A stretch of 64,000 nt of DNA, taken from positions 6,644,001-6,708,000 of the forward strand of contig OY783192.1 in assembly GCA_963678675.1 (NCBI GenBank). Reading direction: 5' to 3'. A program made the position numbers and the translations under genes. The stretch is from Xiphydria camelus. Its lineage: Eukaryota; Arthropoda; Insecta; Hymenoptera; Xiphydriidae. Of this stretch, positions 12,259 through 25,009 are shown one piece after another. The first letter of the stretch is position 1. Each line of letters begins with the position of its first letter. The notes beneath the pieces are model-generated. The model searched no databases, was not told where the DNA came from, and saw only the letters and a list, made by a program, of their open reading frames with translations.

Positions 12259-12601
12259 AAACTACATACACATTCCACAGTGTGGAAACTTTTGTTTGGG
12301 AAAAGTACCGAGCGGAATGCAAAATAAGATGGCTAAATTTTGTTTATAAAAAACAATCCCATACATTTTACGCTAATAGTTAAACATTTTTTATCCATAT
12401 TTGAAGAATTTGTTTATTATATAACATTAATAAGACAACATTGAGTAAACAAATTTTTAACCACTTGTACAAAATGTATGAGGCTTAAATCAAGAATTAT
12501 TCTTTTTTAAACGAAATTTAGTTATTTTTGTTTACATCTCGCTCAGTTCTTTACCCAAACGAAAATTTCCACACGGAATATGATACACGTTAGTTTCACT
12601 G
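12254..12601. repeat. Foldback element with cagtgaaac / gtttcactg ends
   Basis: The 348-bp element has arms 12254-12320 and about 12535-12601. They share cagtgaaac, cattccacagtgtggaaa and ttgggaaaagtaccgagcg or their complements. The centre has further inverted AT-rich sequence. It abuts the right end of the family C MITE. Confidence 0.65.
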
Positions 12602-12808
12602 CGTAACGGAATAACAACGATCATCGTACATTGTTTCGATCACAGTACGGTATCGAGATGCACGTTTTTCATGACACACACACGGGGGAGCACGGATTTC
12701 GTCACTACGGTTGCCGTGAAAGCTCGACAAAAGTACACGGACGAGCCCGCGAAACGGATCAGAAAAACGCGCCACAAGTCTGCCGCATACGGGTAAGCAA
12801 AAACCCAC

Positions 12809-12914
12809 CTCTGCCGGCCCCGTAGCAGTACGTGTACTCGTTGTAATCCATGCTGGGCCTCTTCAGTAATCCTTCCCCGGGAACTAAATCCAATAGATCC
12901 GTGGGATCGCACAT
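12809..12914 (-). CDS. Possible first coding exon of a host gene, unrecognised
   Basis: On the minus strand an ATG at 12914 opens a 35-codon frame. It begins MCDPTDLLDLVPGEG, continues with MDYNEYTYCYG, and ends at a GAG/GTGGGT splice-donor-like site (intron starting at 12808, phase 1). The reading is balanced in amino-acid use, unlike the arginine-rich shadow frames around it. It sits at the edge of a CpG-rich block that could be a promoter. I do not recognise the protein. No second exon could be found, so the parent gene would have to continue below 12.8 kb or outside the window. It may be coincidence. Confidence 0.3.
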
Positions 12915-15609
12915 CTAGCGGGATGTTCTTTCGCCCGGTTTTAGTATCAGGAACGCGACCGTCATCCCCCGCCCTTTCTCTCACGAAAGTGGGAAAGGCG
13001 CACTAAATTTATCACGGGGAGCGGACATCCGAACCGCTTCGTGAGTTCGACGGCGCCGCTGGTGAGATCTTCCCGCACGTCGCGTGGCTCGGCCCGCTCT
13101 TTCTCTCTCTCGCGCGTATACGTAAACGATCCTTCCGGCCGCAGCTTCAAAGGGATTTCGACGTCGGCTCTCGCGAACGCCTCACGGATCGAATCTCGGG
13201 CGCGACGGAGGAGACGATCTCGCGTTTAACTTTTCAAACTCACGGAAGACGGGTAACACCACCGCGCGAGATTTGTACGCGGAGCTTGCGTCGTCGGTGG
13301 TGCCTCACTCGCGGCTGCACCTGCCCCCGATCGCTCTTCCCGCGTGGAAATGAGATGGTCGGAGCATCGGCGCCCGCCGCGCGGTCTCGTTACGCGGTTT
13401 CACGACGATCACGGCGAGTTGCCCCGAAAAGGAATTTCGAGGGCGCGACTTCTCCCCCGTTTCTATTCGAAAAGGACGAACTCATGCACACCAACCTGCG
13501 CACGAGATTTGGCCACTCTTGCATCGCATTTGATCGTCACTCGTCGTCACTGACGACTCTCGCGGAGATGAAGTGGTTTTGTTCGCACTTTTCCCCGAGC
13601 CGCTCGATATGATATTCGGGCAGCGCGGGTCGATATTCACTAATCGTATATCCTCTCGCACTGTCGCATGGATTAGACACGATGCACCGTAACACTGTAC
13701 GACACTTTTGAAATATTTTTCATAAATTGAAATATGAGGGGATGGCACCGTTTCGCACACTTAAGCTTCGCGCTCGTACCGAGGCCGCTTATTTTTTTAC
13801 ACTCGAATTATTTCGACACGGACCGACGTGGGATGAAAATTTCTAACGATATCAACGAAGTTTTCGCCGAGAGGGTGAGAACGCGTCTCGACGAGGTAAA
13901 ACCCTCTACGCGCTCGCGCGGCCGGCAACAGACTGAGGGATCGTGCGATGACGATGACTCCCGACACACTGTAGCGTAGGAGCGTGTCGGTCGGGGAGGT
14001 GGAAGGGTCCGAGTGAGCAAGAGTGGGGAGGGGGGACACCGAGGGTAGGGGAAGACAACAGCCGGTCCTCGACGATCTCGGCACCCACTATTCCACTGAT
14101 GCTGCGGCGAATTCCATCGAAAGACGATGCTCCTCTTTTTTTTCCCTTCTTTCTGCAGCCTTCTTTTCTGTACTCCCCCAGACGCGGGCGGCTCTTCGGG
14201 TGAGACGATTTTTACCTGTTCTGCCGGCGCGCAATAAGGTCGCTCGAGATGATGAATATATCGAATCTTCCGGGCAGGAAATCCGGATGTAGCCATCTGG
14301 ATGCTCCGAAAGGGGTGAGGCGGACGGATGCATCGGTAAGATTGCGATATCCGGGGTCGCCCGATCTACGACGGGCGTTTCGAAATTCGTTCCTTTGTTA
14401 TTTATACGACAAAAGCAGCGGCACGGGAAACGAGTTTCTACGACTAGTCGCTGAAAAAGGAATGGATCGAATCAACCGAGTGGGACGTTACGACCTGACA
14501 ACGAAATATTTAATTACATCGACCGGCGTGTGGTTGGAACGAAGAAGAAGATTATTTGGAACGGGCGATATTTGAAATTTAAGTCCGGCTAAATACGATC
14601 GTTCGAATGAATTGATCGAGCTCTCCAATTCAAATTATATCGTAAAAATTATTTAAATTGTAATTATTTATATCGTAAATCGTTTGAGTAATAATTCGAG
14701 ACTCGCGACATCCCTCTTACACGCAAAGAATTCCAGACCACCTATCGCATCGAGGAGTCGCCCGGATGCATCGTAAGCTCCGCGATGCATTTCCCTGCGA
14801 TAAGAGCTCGTGTTCGAGGGCGGGAAGAAAAAAGAAACGAAACGACTCGCGCGCCGAGTGGAAGTAAGGTGCACGCGCGTGGGCAAGGCATACTACCTCG
14901 AAATAATGTGGTAATCGAGAGTCCGTCGCAGTCCGAATAAATCAGCCTTTTACCGAGACCCGAGGCGCTCCACGGCCGTCACTTTTATCCGAGCTACTTT
15001 AACCCACGCGGTGCAATCGCCGTATCTCACGAAGTTTACGTCTCAATGCGACTTCGCGCCGCCGCCGCCGCCGTCGCCGCTCGATGAGTGCGCCCAAGTC
15101 CCTTAATCCACACTATCGGTTGTAAAATAGTGAGCGGGGTGCTAATAAAACCGAGAGGTGCTCGCGGGAAGCGCCCGTGGCCGTCGAGTCGGTATAATAA
15201 GGGGTGGCCCTCGCGGGGCTGTTGCATCTGCATACGAGCGCGTATGACGGTTCTGTGAATTCACAGATCTCACGGCAATGACGCGTCCGTTTGTCCGGCC
15301 GTCTATCGCTCCTGGGTACGGCTAACTACGCGCGTCGTAATTCTACATTAAATTCATAACCGCTCCGACGTTGATACGCCTGGATAAGCGCGGCTGTTCG
15401 TAACTGCCGGGAAATTCGTGGCCGACAGGGTAGTCGGGCGTGTAGGTACAGGTGTTATACGCGTCTAGGTGCGGTGTACTGGCGCCGTAGAGCAAATTGC
15501 ACGAGAGAGTGTATCACGTTATTTTTTCCAGGGTAAAGCGAGAAAGGGCGCTGCCGGCGATCCGCGTAGTCGCGAAGAGAAAGGAAAGGGTGCTACTTAT
15601 ATACATCGC
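12915..15609. other. CpG-rich sequence, no supported gene
   Basis: Very CpG-rich, with overlapping arginine- and serine-rich frames on both strands and no domains. If the exon at 12809-12914 is real, 12.9-14.6 kb would be its upstream promoter and 5' region. A (GCC/GCN) run lies at about 15056-15080. Confidence 0.4.
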
Positions 15610-16047
15610 GAGCTGTATACCATATGAGGCTAAACTTATTCGCCAGAAAAGATTAACTTCAATCACACTATTATCCCATTACCTATGAGCTTTTGGCTCA
15701 TATTTGTATAATACTTTGTTGAAGATTACGTTTCAATCTACAATAAAGTCTTATATCGATATAGGCCAAAAATTCATAGATAATGAGATAATCGTGATTG
15801 AATTTTCTCTCCTTGCGATTAAGTTCAGCCTAAAGTTACTTACCAGGAAAGAAACTTCAATCACTATTATCTCATTATCTCATGAGCTTTTTGGCTCATA
15901 TATTTGTGTAATACTTCTTTCAAGATTACGTTTCAATCTACAATAAAGCCTCATATCGATACAGGCCAAGAATTCATAAATAATGAGATAATAGTCATTG
16001 TAGTTTATTTCCTGGCGACTAAGTTTAGCCTCACATGGTATTATGTA
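15610..16047. repeat. Foldback element with internal tandem duplication
   Basis: The outer ends are inverted: taccatatgaggctaaactt near 15618 and aagtttagcctcacatggta near 16021. Inside, a unit of about 205-210 bp is present twice in direct orientation: atgagctttt-ggctcatat at about 15685 and 15879, and aagattacgtttcaatctac at about 15722 and 15922. Each unit contains its own small palindrome (gagc...gctc) and agtgattgaa-type inverted sequence. No ORF of significance. Confidence 0.65.
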
Positions 16048-17109
16048 CGGGATTGTTTGGTACAGCAATTTCAAATTGCGCGTTCCATCGTATCGCAAAG
16101 CCGTCCCAGGCTTTCGAGAAAAGGGGGTTGCATGCACCTCGGTTAAATCCTTTCTCGAGCAGTCGAATTCGATTTCGTTTGTGCGCATAGGTATTCGGGT
16201 CGGATCTGCCCGAAAAGTGCAAGGCGCTCGCGAAGGTGCGCCCCGAAATTTTCGGATTGCACGCCGGCGACTCGACTCGGGGCGCTCTATTCCGAGAGCC
16301 GAAAGGTTCCATTGACCGCGGGCGGATGAAAGGAGCTCCGCGATCCCACCTTTTTCGAGATCCACCCTACACACATCCAACGGGGGCGCTCTATCGTATC
16401 CTATATCTTCTTGTGTGGGACGAGACGAACTACATTCACCTATATACGGACTATACGCGCCGACGGCCGCCCGCCATCTGGTCGACACGCAATCCGACTT
16501 AACCTTTTTACGTAATCCCAGACGTTTTCCAATCTCGATGAGAATCTCTTCCCCTTGCCATGACTCTGCGGACCTGGCGACACGAAGAAGGCCGTCTCTT
16601 TCTCACTTTTTTATAGTCCAACGAAGACGTACGTGTATCAAAGCGATAATCGAATTCGTCTTGATGCATCGCGTGTCCACGCCTGGAGTGGTAAGTTATT
16701 ATACTTGCAAGGGGGTTTCTAGGATGGACGCATCTATGCGTAAACTGTTGACACGTAGTTTGTCGTACTAGATTCTTTTCTTTTTGAAAGGTGCGGGAAA
16801 ATACGAAGGTTTTCGTGCCTGTATAGTAGAAGGGAGAGTTATCAAAAGTATACTGAATATGTGTAAATCGTACTTCATTGGTTTTTTGAAAACTCACGTC
16901 TGACGTCCAATAGACGACGGTGTTTGTTTGAGATTCAGTAAATTTTACGTTATTATTATCGCATATTTGAAATCACGAAAGCATTCATTATAAAATAGGT
17001 ATGTTTCTATGTAATTTTTGACGGGATACTCTAAAGATGTGCACCTCAATTTCATTAATATGTACGAGTATTTCTTTAAATTTAAATAGGTATTAGTATA
17101 TTTAGCTCC
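16048..17109. other. No supported gene
   Basis: 16.05-16.9 kb is CpG-rich with overlapping frames of about 90-130 codons lacking any domain. 16.9-17.1 kb is AT-rich. Nothing recognisable. Confidence 0.4.
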
Positions 17110-17430
17110 ATAGTTCGGAAATTGACTTTTTTGTCACTCAGTGTCAAATACTCGATTTCATGGGCGTCCTCGACGCATGTAAAATCATCTTTCACACACC
17201 AATTCGTGAAAAGTTGCGCAGTGCGTGAAATAACCAGCGCAGTGCGTGAAATCATCAACCTCGTATTTGATACTTAGTGACAAAAAATAGAATTCGTTAT
17301 TCGGTTGTTTCGCGCCGTTCTAACGAGTGTGATTGCCGTACTCGCTTCGCTCGTGCGGCAAACTTCACACTCGTTAGAAACAGCGCTTCACGCCCTAATA
17401 ACGAAAATAACTATTTGTTTTTTTTTTTCG
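17110..17430. repeat. Adjacent hairpins, foldback-like
   Basis: Two inverted pairs are visible. First, gacttttttgtcactcagtg-type sequence near 17127 against tgatacttagtgacaaaaaa near 17268. Second, a compact hairpin, gttctaacgagtgtg against cacactcgttagaaac, at 17316-17380, with an inner ttgccg/cggcaa stem. A short direct repeat gcgcagtgcgtgaaat occurs near 17216 and 17236. Confidence 0.55.
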
Positions 17431-17757
17431 GCTAACTTGAGATCTGCGCACGTACACTGTACAAATTCCCGATTCTTTCGGGTGATAAGTTTTTTTGACT
17501 ATATCGCGAAAATTCCCGTAAAAAATGTTTATAATTTATGACTTAGCTGCCAAAATCGTAGCAGTATTTGGTTGCTAAAATCATACCAACTCAAGAATCA
17601 TTACCAAGCCAAGAGCGAACCAAATTTGTTCGAGCGAATCTTCCACAAGTTTTGCTCCCGACATGATCGTATCAGTCTACGAAGGGGACTGGTTTGGTTT
17701 CATATGTCAAAAGAGTCGCATAAAAAATATGGTTCAGTGGTATTAAATTTCACAGCT
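17431..17757. other. AT-rich, no gene seen
   Basis: No ORF with recognisable content and no clear repeat boundary. Confidence 0.4.
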
Positions 17758-17991
17758 ACACGGAGAGAAGTTGTGGTAACCAGTCCCAAAATCCTGTGGT
17801 AAGATTGAATTATTGCGGCGTATGACATTCAGTACCATAAATACATATGTCGATATTTACCATAAGTATTGCCACATATGCTATAGCTGTGGTAAATATT
17901 GACGTATTTATGGTACTGAACGTCATACGCCGCAATAATTCAATCTTACCAGATGGATTGTAGGAGTAGTTACCACGAACTTTTCTCAGTA
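17758..17991. repeat. Foldback MITE, family B copy 2
   Basis: It begins cacggagagaagttgtggta and ends gaacttttctcagta. The arms share attgaattattgcggcgtat and its complement, and match the copies at 8900 and 58501. Interior: gttcagtaccataaatac against gtatttatggtactgaac. This copy is the least disturbed. Confidence 0.75.
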
Positions 17992-19613
17992 GGTACCTAT
18001 ACGTTTACGAATTATAACGAGAAGATATTTCTTATATTTGTTCCCATTGTTTCGTACAATTATTAAATCAATTTGTTTTGATTTCTAAAGAAACCGTTTG
18101 TAAGACATTGGAAAATAATGAACTTAACGGTATAAATGTTCTTACAGCATGTCCTAATTTTTTCATAAATAGAAAAATACCTAACGTACATAATATGTCA
18201 CATGGTCAATTTTGAGAAACCTTAACACAGTACGTGTCAAAAATGGAAAAATGTCAAGCAATGCGATTTCGGCAACTCCGAGCTCCTCAAATTTAACGTC
18301 CACCCCGAGAACGAACCCCTGGCGTACGTCACGTCCCGAAGAACGAGGATGGAATTTCCGTAGCATCGATTGCGTCGAACCGAAAAACCCCCGGAGACTG
18401 ATTCCGCCTCGTCGAAGTTTCTCGCAAGGGGTGAAACGAAGCACTTTCTAGCTGCACTTCCTTCCCACCCCCCGCCCCCCGGCCGAGGTCTCGTCTTACA
18501 GGCCGTAGATCGTATCGCGCGCCTCGCCGTATCTCCCCGCCGTATCCCTTCACCCCGGATTCCCGTGGCCGTTCGTCGTCGCTTATCTGAAACCTCGAGG
18601 CTAGTTCCGGTCATCCTTCTAAACCGGCGCGACCGTGTATCCTTGTAGAGCTCGCAGGGTGTCCTTGCCCGATGCGGAGAGCGCGGCGTCACTCCACTTC
18701 CTGCAACTCCCAAGCGACTTCCTCCCCCGCGCTCCCAATCCCCGCGGTGGCCCCATGCATATTCAATAGCACGAGGCTATTCTTAACTCCGCTCTGTCAC
18801 CGAAAACCAGCCAACCAACCATACCGGGTTAACCGAAAACGTTATTAGCCGATGGTATGAATATTTCAGGAACGCGAGCGAGTGTAAGCTCTGGCGCGTG
18901 CGCGTGTAGGTAACGTTGTATACGCGACGACGAGCGTCGGAAACGTAGGTACACAGACTGGCTACCGTGTCCCAGACGTTTCCGGTTGTACGGAAACGCG
19001 GCGAATTTACCGCCACGGAGTTCCAATGTTGTTCGTATGGAAAGACGGTATCCTTCCCAAAGCGCGCAGAGTACATACACTCGCTCGATATATCGAAGCG
19101 GTGTACACATGTACGTTTACCGAGGAAGTTTTGGCTCGGTAGGAAAGAGAGTGGCCTGAGACGAAGAACTAGAGTTGATCCCTGCCTTTTCCGTTGAAAA
19201 TCACGGTAATCGGGGACAAACTCGAGTACACTGTTTTACTCCACTTTCCCCTGCGCGCGACGGAATTCGAAGAGATGTTCTCGCGACGTAGATTTTCTTG
19301 GACGAGATGATTGATCGGTTCCCGCTGGTCCCGACGTTGTACGTGATTTTTCGTGGGAAAGGGGGAGGAAATTCGAGAGGGCTCGCGCGTGTACGCCAGT
19401 CGGGCTCGAGAAAGTATTCGGAGAGCGGGGAAAAAAGAACCTGATCGATGCGGGCGATCGGACGGTGGAGTCGATTGCGACCGAGTTCGTATAGAAAATC
19501 GAATTGGGAACGGTCGACGTATGTGAGATATATTGTGGTAGATTTTAAGTTATCGGCTCCGGGCTATACCTCTTGATAGCGCTATCGGTGCACCATTAGT
19601 CTATCACTGCATA
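17992..19613. other. No supported gene
   Basis: AT-rich to about 18.2 kb, then CpG-rich. Frames are overlapping, short and without domains. Nothing recognisable. Confidence 0.4.
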
Positions 19614-19938
19614 CACGGAGAAAAAGGATTAGTAAAAAACCATGGGAAAAACCATGAATTTTTACAATTATCCCAGTAACAGGACTCCTCGAGATGAAAC
19701 ATTGAAGTTTTTAATGGGTCACAACGTACTTTTTACAGTTCGTAATAGTATGAACATCAATTTATACCGTAAAATTTACCAATCTTCCGTTAATACCTAT
19801 ATATCAGATATTTAAGGGTTTATACTGTAACGAATTATAAAAAGTACGTTGTGTCTATAAAAAAATTCAATGTTTCACCTCGAGGAGCCCTGCTATTGAG
19901 ATTTACTGTAAATATTACTAATCTTTTTTCTCCGTGTG
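19614..19938. repeat. MITE with CACGGAGAAAAA ends
   Basis: It starts cacggagaaaaaggattagt and ends attactaatcttttttctcc gtgtg. Inner inverted sequence: ctcctcgagatgaaacattg near 19685 and caatgtttcacctcgaggag near 19868. About 325 bp, non-coding. Confidence 0.75.
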
Positions 19939-21355
19939 CTAATTGAGGAGATAGATATTACATCGAGCAATGGTTTGAAATGACTAAATTTCATTTGAAG
20001 AAATGAATCCTATCCGAGCAGCTGCTATTTTATTGAGAGAAATAAAATTTAATTGAGTGAAAAAATATTTTGTTGGAAACACTCGCAATGATTCCAAATG
20101 AACCCTGTTTAATTTAACTAAATTTTACTTGACTTAGTCAAATCGCTATAAATCGAATACAATATTCGTTTCTTCAAACGAAGTTCAGTCGAATCGAACA
20201 ATTACCCTACCTGACACTTTTCCCAGTGTGGGTCATCTTTACAGTGACCCCGCGTAGAGCGCACTGAGCGCTTGGCGCCCACCTACGGCGAGAACTGACG
20301 TCGGATGCCTTAGGCAAAGAATACCGCCGCGGACCACCGGATCGCAATGTAAAACGACCGGTAACTAAAAACTGGTAGAGCTGGCAGAGCGCTCCGGCAG
20401 GTCCGCGGCGTCGAGAGGGTGGTCGACTCTCGATATCCTTTTCTTCTTCCTCCTACTTCCCTGGCCTCGCGCGGTAAAGAGCCTCGCGCACGGCGTCTTC
20501 GTGGTCTCTTTCCGTTTTCCCTCCCGCTGTTTTGCCCGGCCTCCTTCGCTCGCGTCTACTCGGTGACTAACCTTTCGCGCGCGACGAGGCTATCTCCGCT
20601 TCTTACCCCGGCTTCGGTAACGTTCGCCCCGTTAGGCATTCCCGGGGCGGTGACATAATATATAGAATATGTACACGATGGACGGTATCGGAATAATATT
20701 AACGACGTCCGAGATCAAAGGACTCCAATAAATCACGAGCGATACGTCGGGTCGTAAACCGAGAGTTCTCGTCGTTTTGTTCTCCCTATCTCGTGCTCTC
20801 TCTCTCTCTCTCTCTCTCTGCTCTCGTACCTCTTCGAATTGTTGTGCCGCGACGACGGATATGACGTTCGAATCGCCATGTGGTTGGGCGAACACGAGAC
20901 CGTAGCGTCAAGCGGTTTCGTTTCTCTCTTGTGGTCTCTGCCGACCATCTGACTCCTCGGAAGGGGCCTCCGAATCTGTTCGGCAGCCGAGGCTGATTAT
21001 GCTAATACATATCTACCGAGGTACGCAGCCGGGCACGCATCCGCGGTCCCTTCGACCCTCTCTCTTCTCTACGGAGAGTCTCTCGTTTCTCCTTCTCTCG
21101 TCACGGAGGGTAAACCTGCGCATCCTCCCTGTACCGTCTCGGCACCCAACGGACAGGAATCGCGTGATGACGCGGGAGAACTCGCGTTTTACATAAACCT
21201 CTCTGAGGGTGGGCGGTCGAAGGCTCCCTCGCGAGTCCCGATGTGTTGACACGTATATGACGGACGGAAAAATCTGGACGGCAAATGGTACAGCACGACT
21301 CTGCTGCTTCTCCGTTTCGAGTGTCCTGCAAGTATCCATTCTTTGCACGAATATA
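19939..21355. other. No supported gene
   Basis: 19.95-20.2 kb is AT-rich with tcaaatgaa/ttcatttga-type repeats that may be an old MITE. 20.2-21.3 kb is CpG-rich, with a (TC)n run at about 20793-20819 and no recognisable coding sequence. Confidence 0.4.
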
Positions 21356-21590
21356 CACTGAGAAAAAAAAACTGGTCAGTTTAACCAAAATTCTGGAGAT
21401 GATGGGCAAATCGTTTGGTTTGGACCCTCCATTTATTTGGTTAAACTGGCCACATCTTGGTTAGAATCACTAAACGTTTGGTTCGAATAAATAAATATTT
21501 GGTTCAACTGATCAGTATTTTGGTTAGAATAACTAAACGCGTTTAACCTATGCGTTTTTTCCTTTCAACTAAGTAATATTTTTCAGCATA
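21356..21590. repeat. MITE, family C copy 2
   Basis: It begins cactgagaaaaaaaaactgg. Repeated short motifs (ggttagaat, ggttaaactg, ggttcaact) alternate along its length. It is inverted relative to 22709-22952 and 53544-53770. The right end is indistinct. Confidence 0.6.
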
Positions 21591-22708
21591 CTCACGTAAA
21601 ATGACGACTTTTTAATAACGCTTGAAGGAGAGCGATAAAAAATTGCTCACTGTTCCTTTTAAATTAGTTTTCTTCCTTTGCGATTAACTCAATTAAATGC
21701 AATATAAATATCCACATTAACCCATTGAGAATCATCTCCTTATGTGTGGTCCTTATAATTCATTTAAATACCGAAAAGTCCGTGAAGACAGAAGCCTAGT
21801 ATGGGTGCTTAGAGACCCAGGGTTGCTCCCAGAGGGTTAAATGTATTCAAACGTCGTTTGAAAATGCGTTCGGTTTTCGTAGCGATTTCGGCCATTGACT
21901 AAACTTTCTCAGTACCTTCTCGTGTAGCGTAATCACCAATCGATTCGGTCGCTCTCGCTGTAAGTGTATTCTTGCTCCAGGCGATGGTTATACATATGTA
22001 TATTATACCTTGCAAGCGCTTCAAAGAAGAGGAAGATCGATTCAAGGTGTAAATTAGATGTTCCCTGATGTAAGTAAAGTTCTCTACATATCGTGAACAC
22101 CTGTGCTCACGCTAAACACGCGAGATACATGCTCGAAGACGGTGAAGTAGTAGATTCACGCACCTGAGTTTACAGGGCTTACCCCCTTAACGACGCTTAA
22201 AAGCTCCGGGAACGATTATAAAGTTTATCGACGAGGTTTTCCTCACTACGACTCCCTCGGGAGAAAGAGGAAGAGAGGGCGTCTGTCTCGCGGTATCGAT
22301 CCCCCATCTCGGCACGCGGCATTCCTGGCTGATATGAAAGGAGTGTACTTGAATACGGCGGGGGTTCTTCCCTCCTGAAAGCCAACTTGGATACGCGCGT
22401 CGTATTGGCGTCATACCTAGAGGATAATAATTTTGGCAACCGTGGTCTTTGTACCACTTTTTTCCTAATAAAATCAATTATTTGTACGGATTTGAATGGA
22501 TATTGATTTGACTCGAAGAAGTACAATAAGTATGGTGGTATTACACTGAACGATAGAATAAAATTAATATTTGTATTCGGTAAATAAGTATTATTCGACA
22601 CTATTCAGAAGAGCATCTTTTTTGACCTAAATAGTTTTTCTCTTATTCTCGACCTTTTAAAAAAATGTTCGCTTTAGTTTCTACAATTCAAGCGAAACTC
22701 CTTCTTCT
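21591..22708. other. No supported gene
   Basis: Mixed composition. A minus-strand frame of 134 codons at 22197-22601 overlaps another of 96 codons and shows no domain. No repeats with clear ends. Confidence 0.4.
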
Positions 22709-22952
22709 ACACCGTGGAAAATTAATTTGATTAAAATGACAAAATGCATCTGGTTAAACGAGTTTAGTTATTCTAACTAAAATACTAAGTAAGTTGAACC
22801 AAATATTAAGTTATTCTAACTATACGTCTAGTTATTCTAATCAGAAAATGGTCAGTTTAACCAAACAGATAGAGGATCCTTATTACGCCAAACGGTTTGG
22901 TTATGGTTTCCAGGATTTTGGTTTGATTGACCAGGTTATTTTTCTCAGTGTA
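22709..22952. repeat. MITE, family C copy 3
   Basis: Flanked by TA on both sides (22707-22708 and 22951-22952, the latter included in the end coordinate). It carries the family's cgagtttagttattctaact, ggtcagttta-accaaacaga and cgccaaacggtttggt sequences and ends tttttctcagtg. Closely similar to the 53.5-kb copy. Confidence 0.65.
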
Positions 22953-23041
22953 TATAGCAAAGGTTTTGTACGATCCGAGTAATTCTTCTATGTAAATGTG
23001 TACGATTCGATCATCCTAATTCGAATCATTAGCCAGCCAAA

Positions 23042-23436
23042 CACTGTGAAAAATATTTAGGTGGAAGATTTAGTTGGTTTAAATCAGTCTTAACAAAACT
23101 ATAGATTCAATTAAGTTAAGGAAATTCTGTTTATTTCAACACTCTTTTATTCACAGCAAGTATAAGAATGATCAATGAGTTGATACATATTAATCACACT
23201 AAAAAAATACTTGGTCCAACTGCGCATAAATAGTCATATATGGCGGACTAAATATGTTGAGTTGTAGCAAATAAATTATCTACTTATAGAGAGCGATAAA
23301 ACATATATTATTTAGTTTTGAATGAATGGCTATTTGATTGAACACAATTACCTAAATTAAGAAAATATGTAATTGCTCGAAATAATTCGAAACCAAATAA
23401 ATCGATTCAGCTAAATTTGTTACTCCGTTGAAACAA
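23042..23436. repeat. MITE, inverted relative of 4277-4838
   Basis: It begins cactgtgaaaaatatttag. Interior taaatagtcatatatggcgg (about 23227) is the reverse complement of sequence near 4449-4470, and aataattcgaaaccaaataa matches the same family. The right end is near actccgttgaaacaatg. Confidence 0.5.
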
Positions 23437-24769
23437 TGTCAGATTTACCGCGTCCACCGGGAGCAGTGATCCTCGACTCGCATCGACACAGAGATCATTG
23501 GCTCGTGCTCTGGGGCCGTCTGCCTGCTCTCGAACCGTTTACCCACTCTTCCTCCCCTTTCCTCCTCGACAGCCCGCGACTGCCCCGTTTCTCTTGCAAA
23601 CTATTAAAACGGGGAAAAAAAGGTATTTGCTCGCCGGCTGAGTGACGACGTAACGTGCTCATTGACGTTATGTTTACCACGGTGGTACACGGGGGTTTCG
23701 GTAGTAGCGAGAAGTCGCAGGTCCGCGCGACGGTCTAGTTTCAGGGGGTCCCCTTTTTGATGGATGTCGGCGCAGGGCCTTTCAAGTTTCGGGGTCCCCT
23801 CTCGCCCTATACTGTCCCCGGTGATTATCTAATTCGAAAGGGGGTCGCGTCACAAGAGGAGGGAGAGAAGCAAGGGCATCGGAGGGGCGAGAGCGAGAGA
23901 GGAGTGGATAATATACAAACCATAATACGACTGTACACAGTTTTCGGGCTTCGAGCTGCTACATACACGCGGAACTACAAAATGCGTCCGGCGCGTCCCC
24001 TCCGCGACATACGGCGCGCACGCAGGGTGGGATTGAATGTCCCCCGCGCAAAAACAACCCTTTCTACGACTGCACCGCTGCCGCTGCCGTTGTGACGTGT
24101 CGTTTTATCCCGAAAAAAGAGACGGCGGACCGGGAGCGAGAAGGGAGTCGGCTTTTTTCGTAGGGGTGGGCCTCGCGTGGCGGAAGGTGGGGGGAGGCTC
24201 CAAATTGCCGGGCTGCCACTCAAATTGGCCCGACAACGAACAATCGCTCCTATTACGTGGCATTTGTCAGCGCGGCACTGCGAACGTCTTGCAGCGCAAC
24301 TCTTCCGCCTGCGACCACGAGGGTGACCCCGGTTTGCGCAAGGGGGCGATGACGGCAACGACCGCCGGAGGGGTGCGACGACCCATCGGAAGTGGCCCCG
24401 TTCCGCGGGCGTCAAAATAATTTGCCGAGGAGACGTTTCCTCCGCGGTGCGGTCGACGATCGTCGTTCGCACATTTCTGAAATGAGGCATCGTTGGAAGA
24501 TGACGCGGGGAAGCGGTGAGTCCTACGTGGCTCATGTCTATGCGGTTTTATACAGTTAGCGTTTTAAAATTGCGTCGAAATGTACAAAGAATAATGAGTC
24601 TTTATCCATGCCGCCACAATGTGAAAGTCTTTGTGGACTTCGTTCTTCGATAATATGTATCCGCACCTCGTAGATAACGCGCGACGAGGAGAAAATCTCT
24701 TATCGCGAATAAGATGAAGAACAATACCCATGTAGGAATTGCCGACATCATGTCAGTAGTACCACCGGG
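23437..24769. other. CpG-rich sequence, no supported gene
   Basis: Overlapping low-complexity frames of up to 186 codons on the minus strand; no domains and no repeat ends seen. Confidence 0.4.
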
Positions 24770-25009
24770 CCATAAACGTCGTAGCTAGTATGTATTTGAC
24801 ATTGACAATTGGGCCCAGTTCATACTTACATTGTACTTAATAATGGTTCGATATTGATTGTGTTATTTTTTATCAGTACTCGTCAATTGTATTGGGCCAA
24901 TAACTGTGAGAAGACAAGGCCAATACTAGGCCGGTTGTTCTATTGAGTATCGTTCATAAACCGATGGAACAACTGGCCTGAGACTGGTGCCACACACGAG
25001 CCCATCCTA

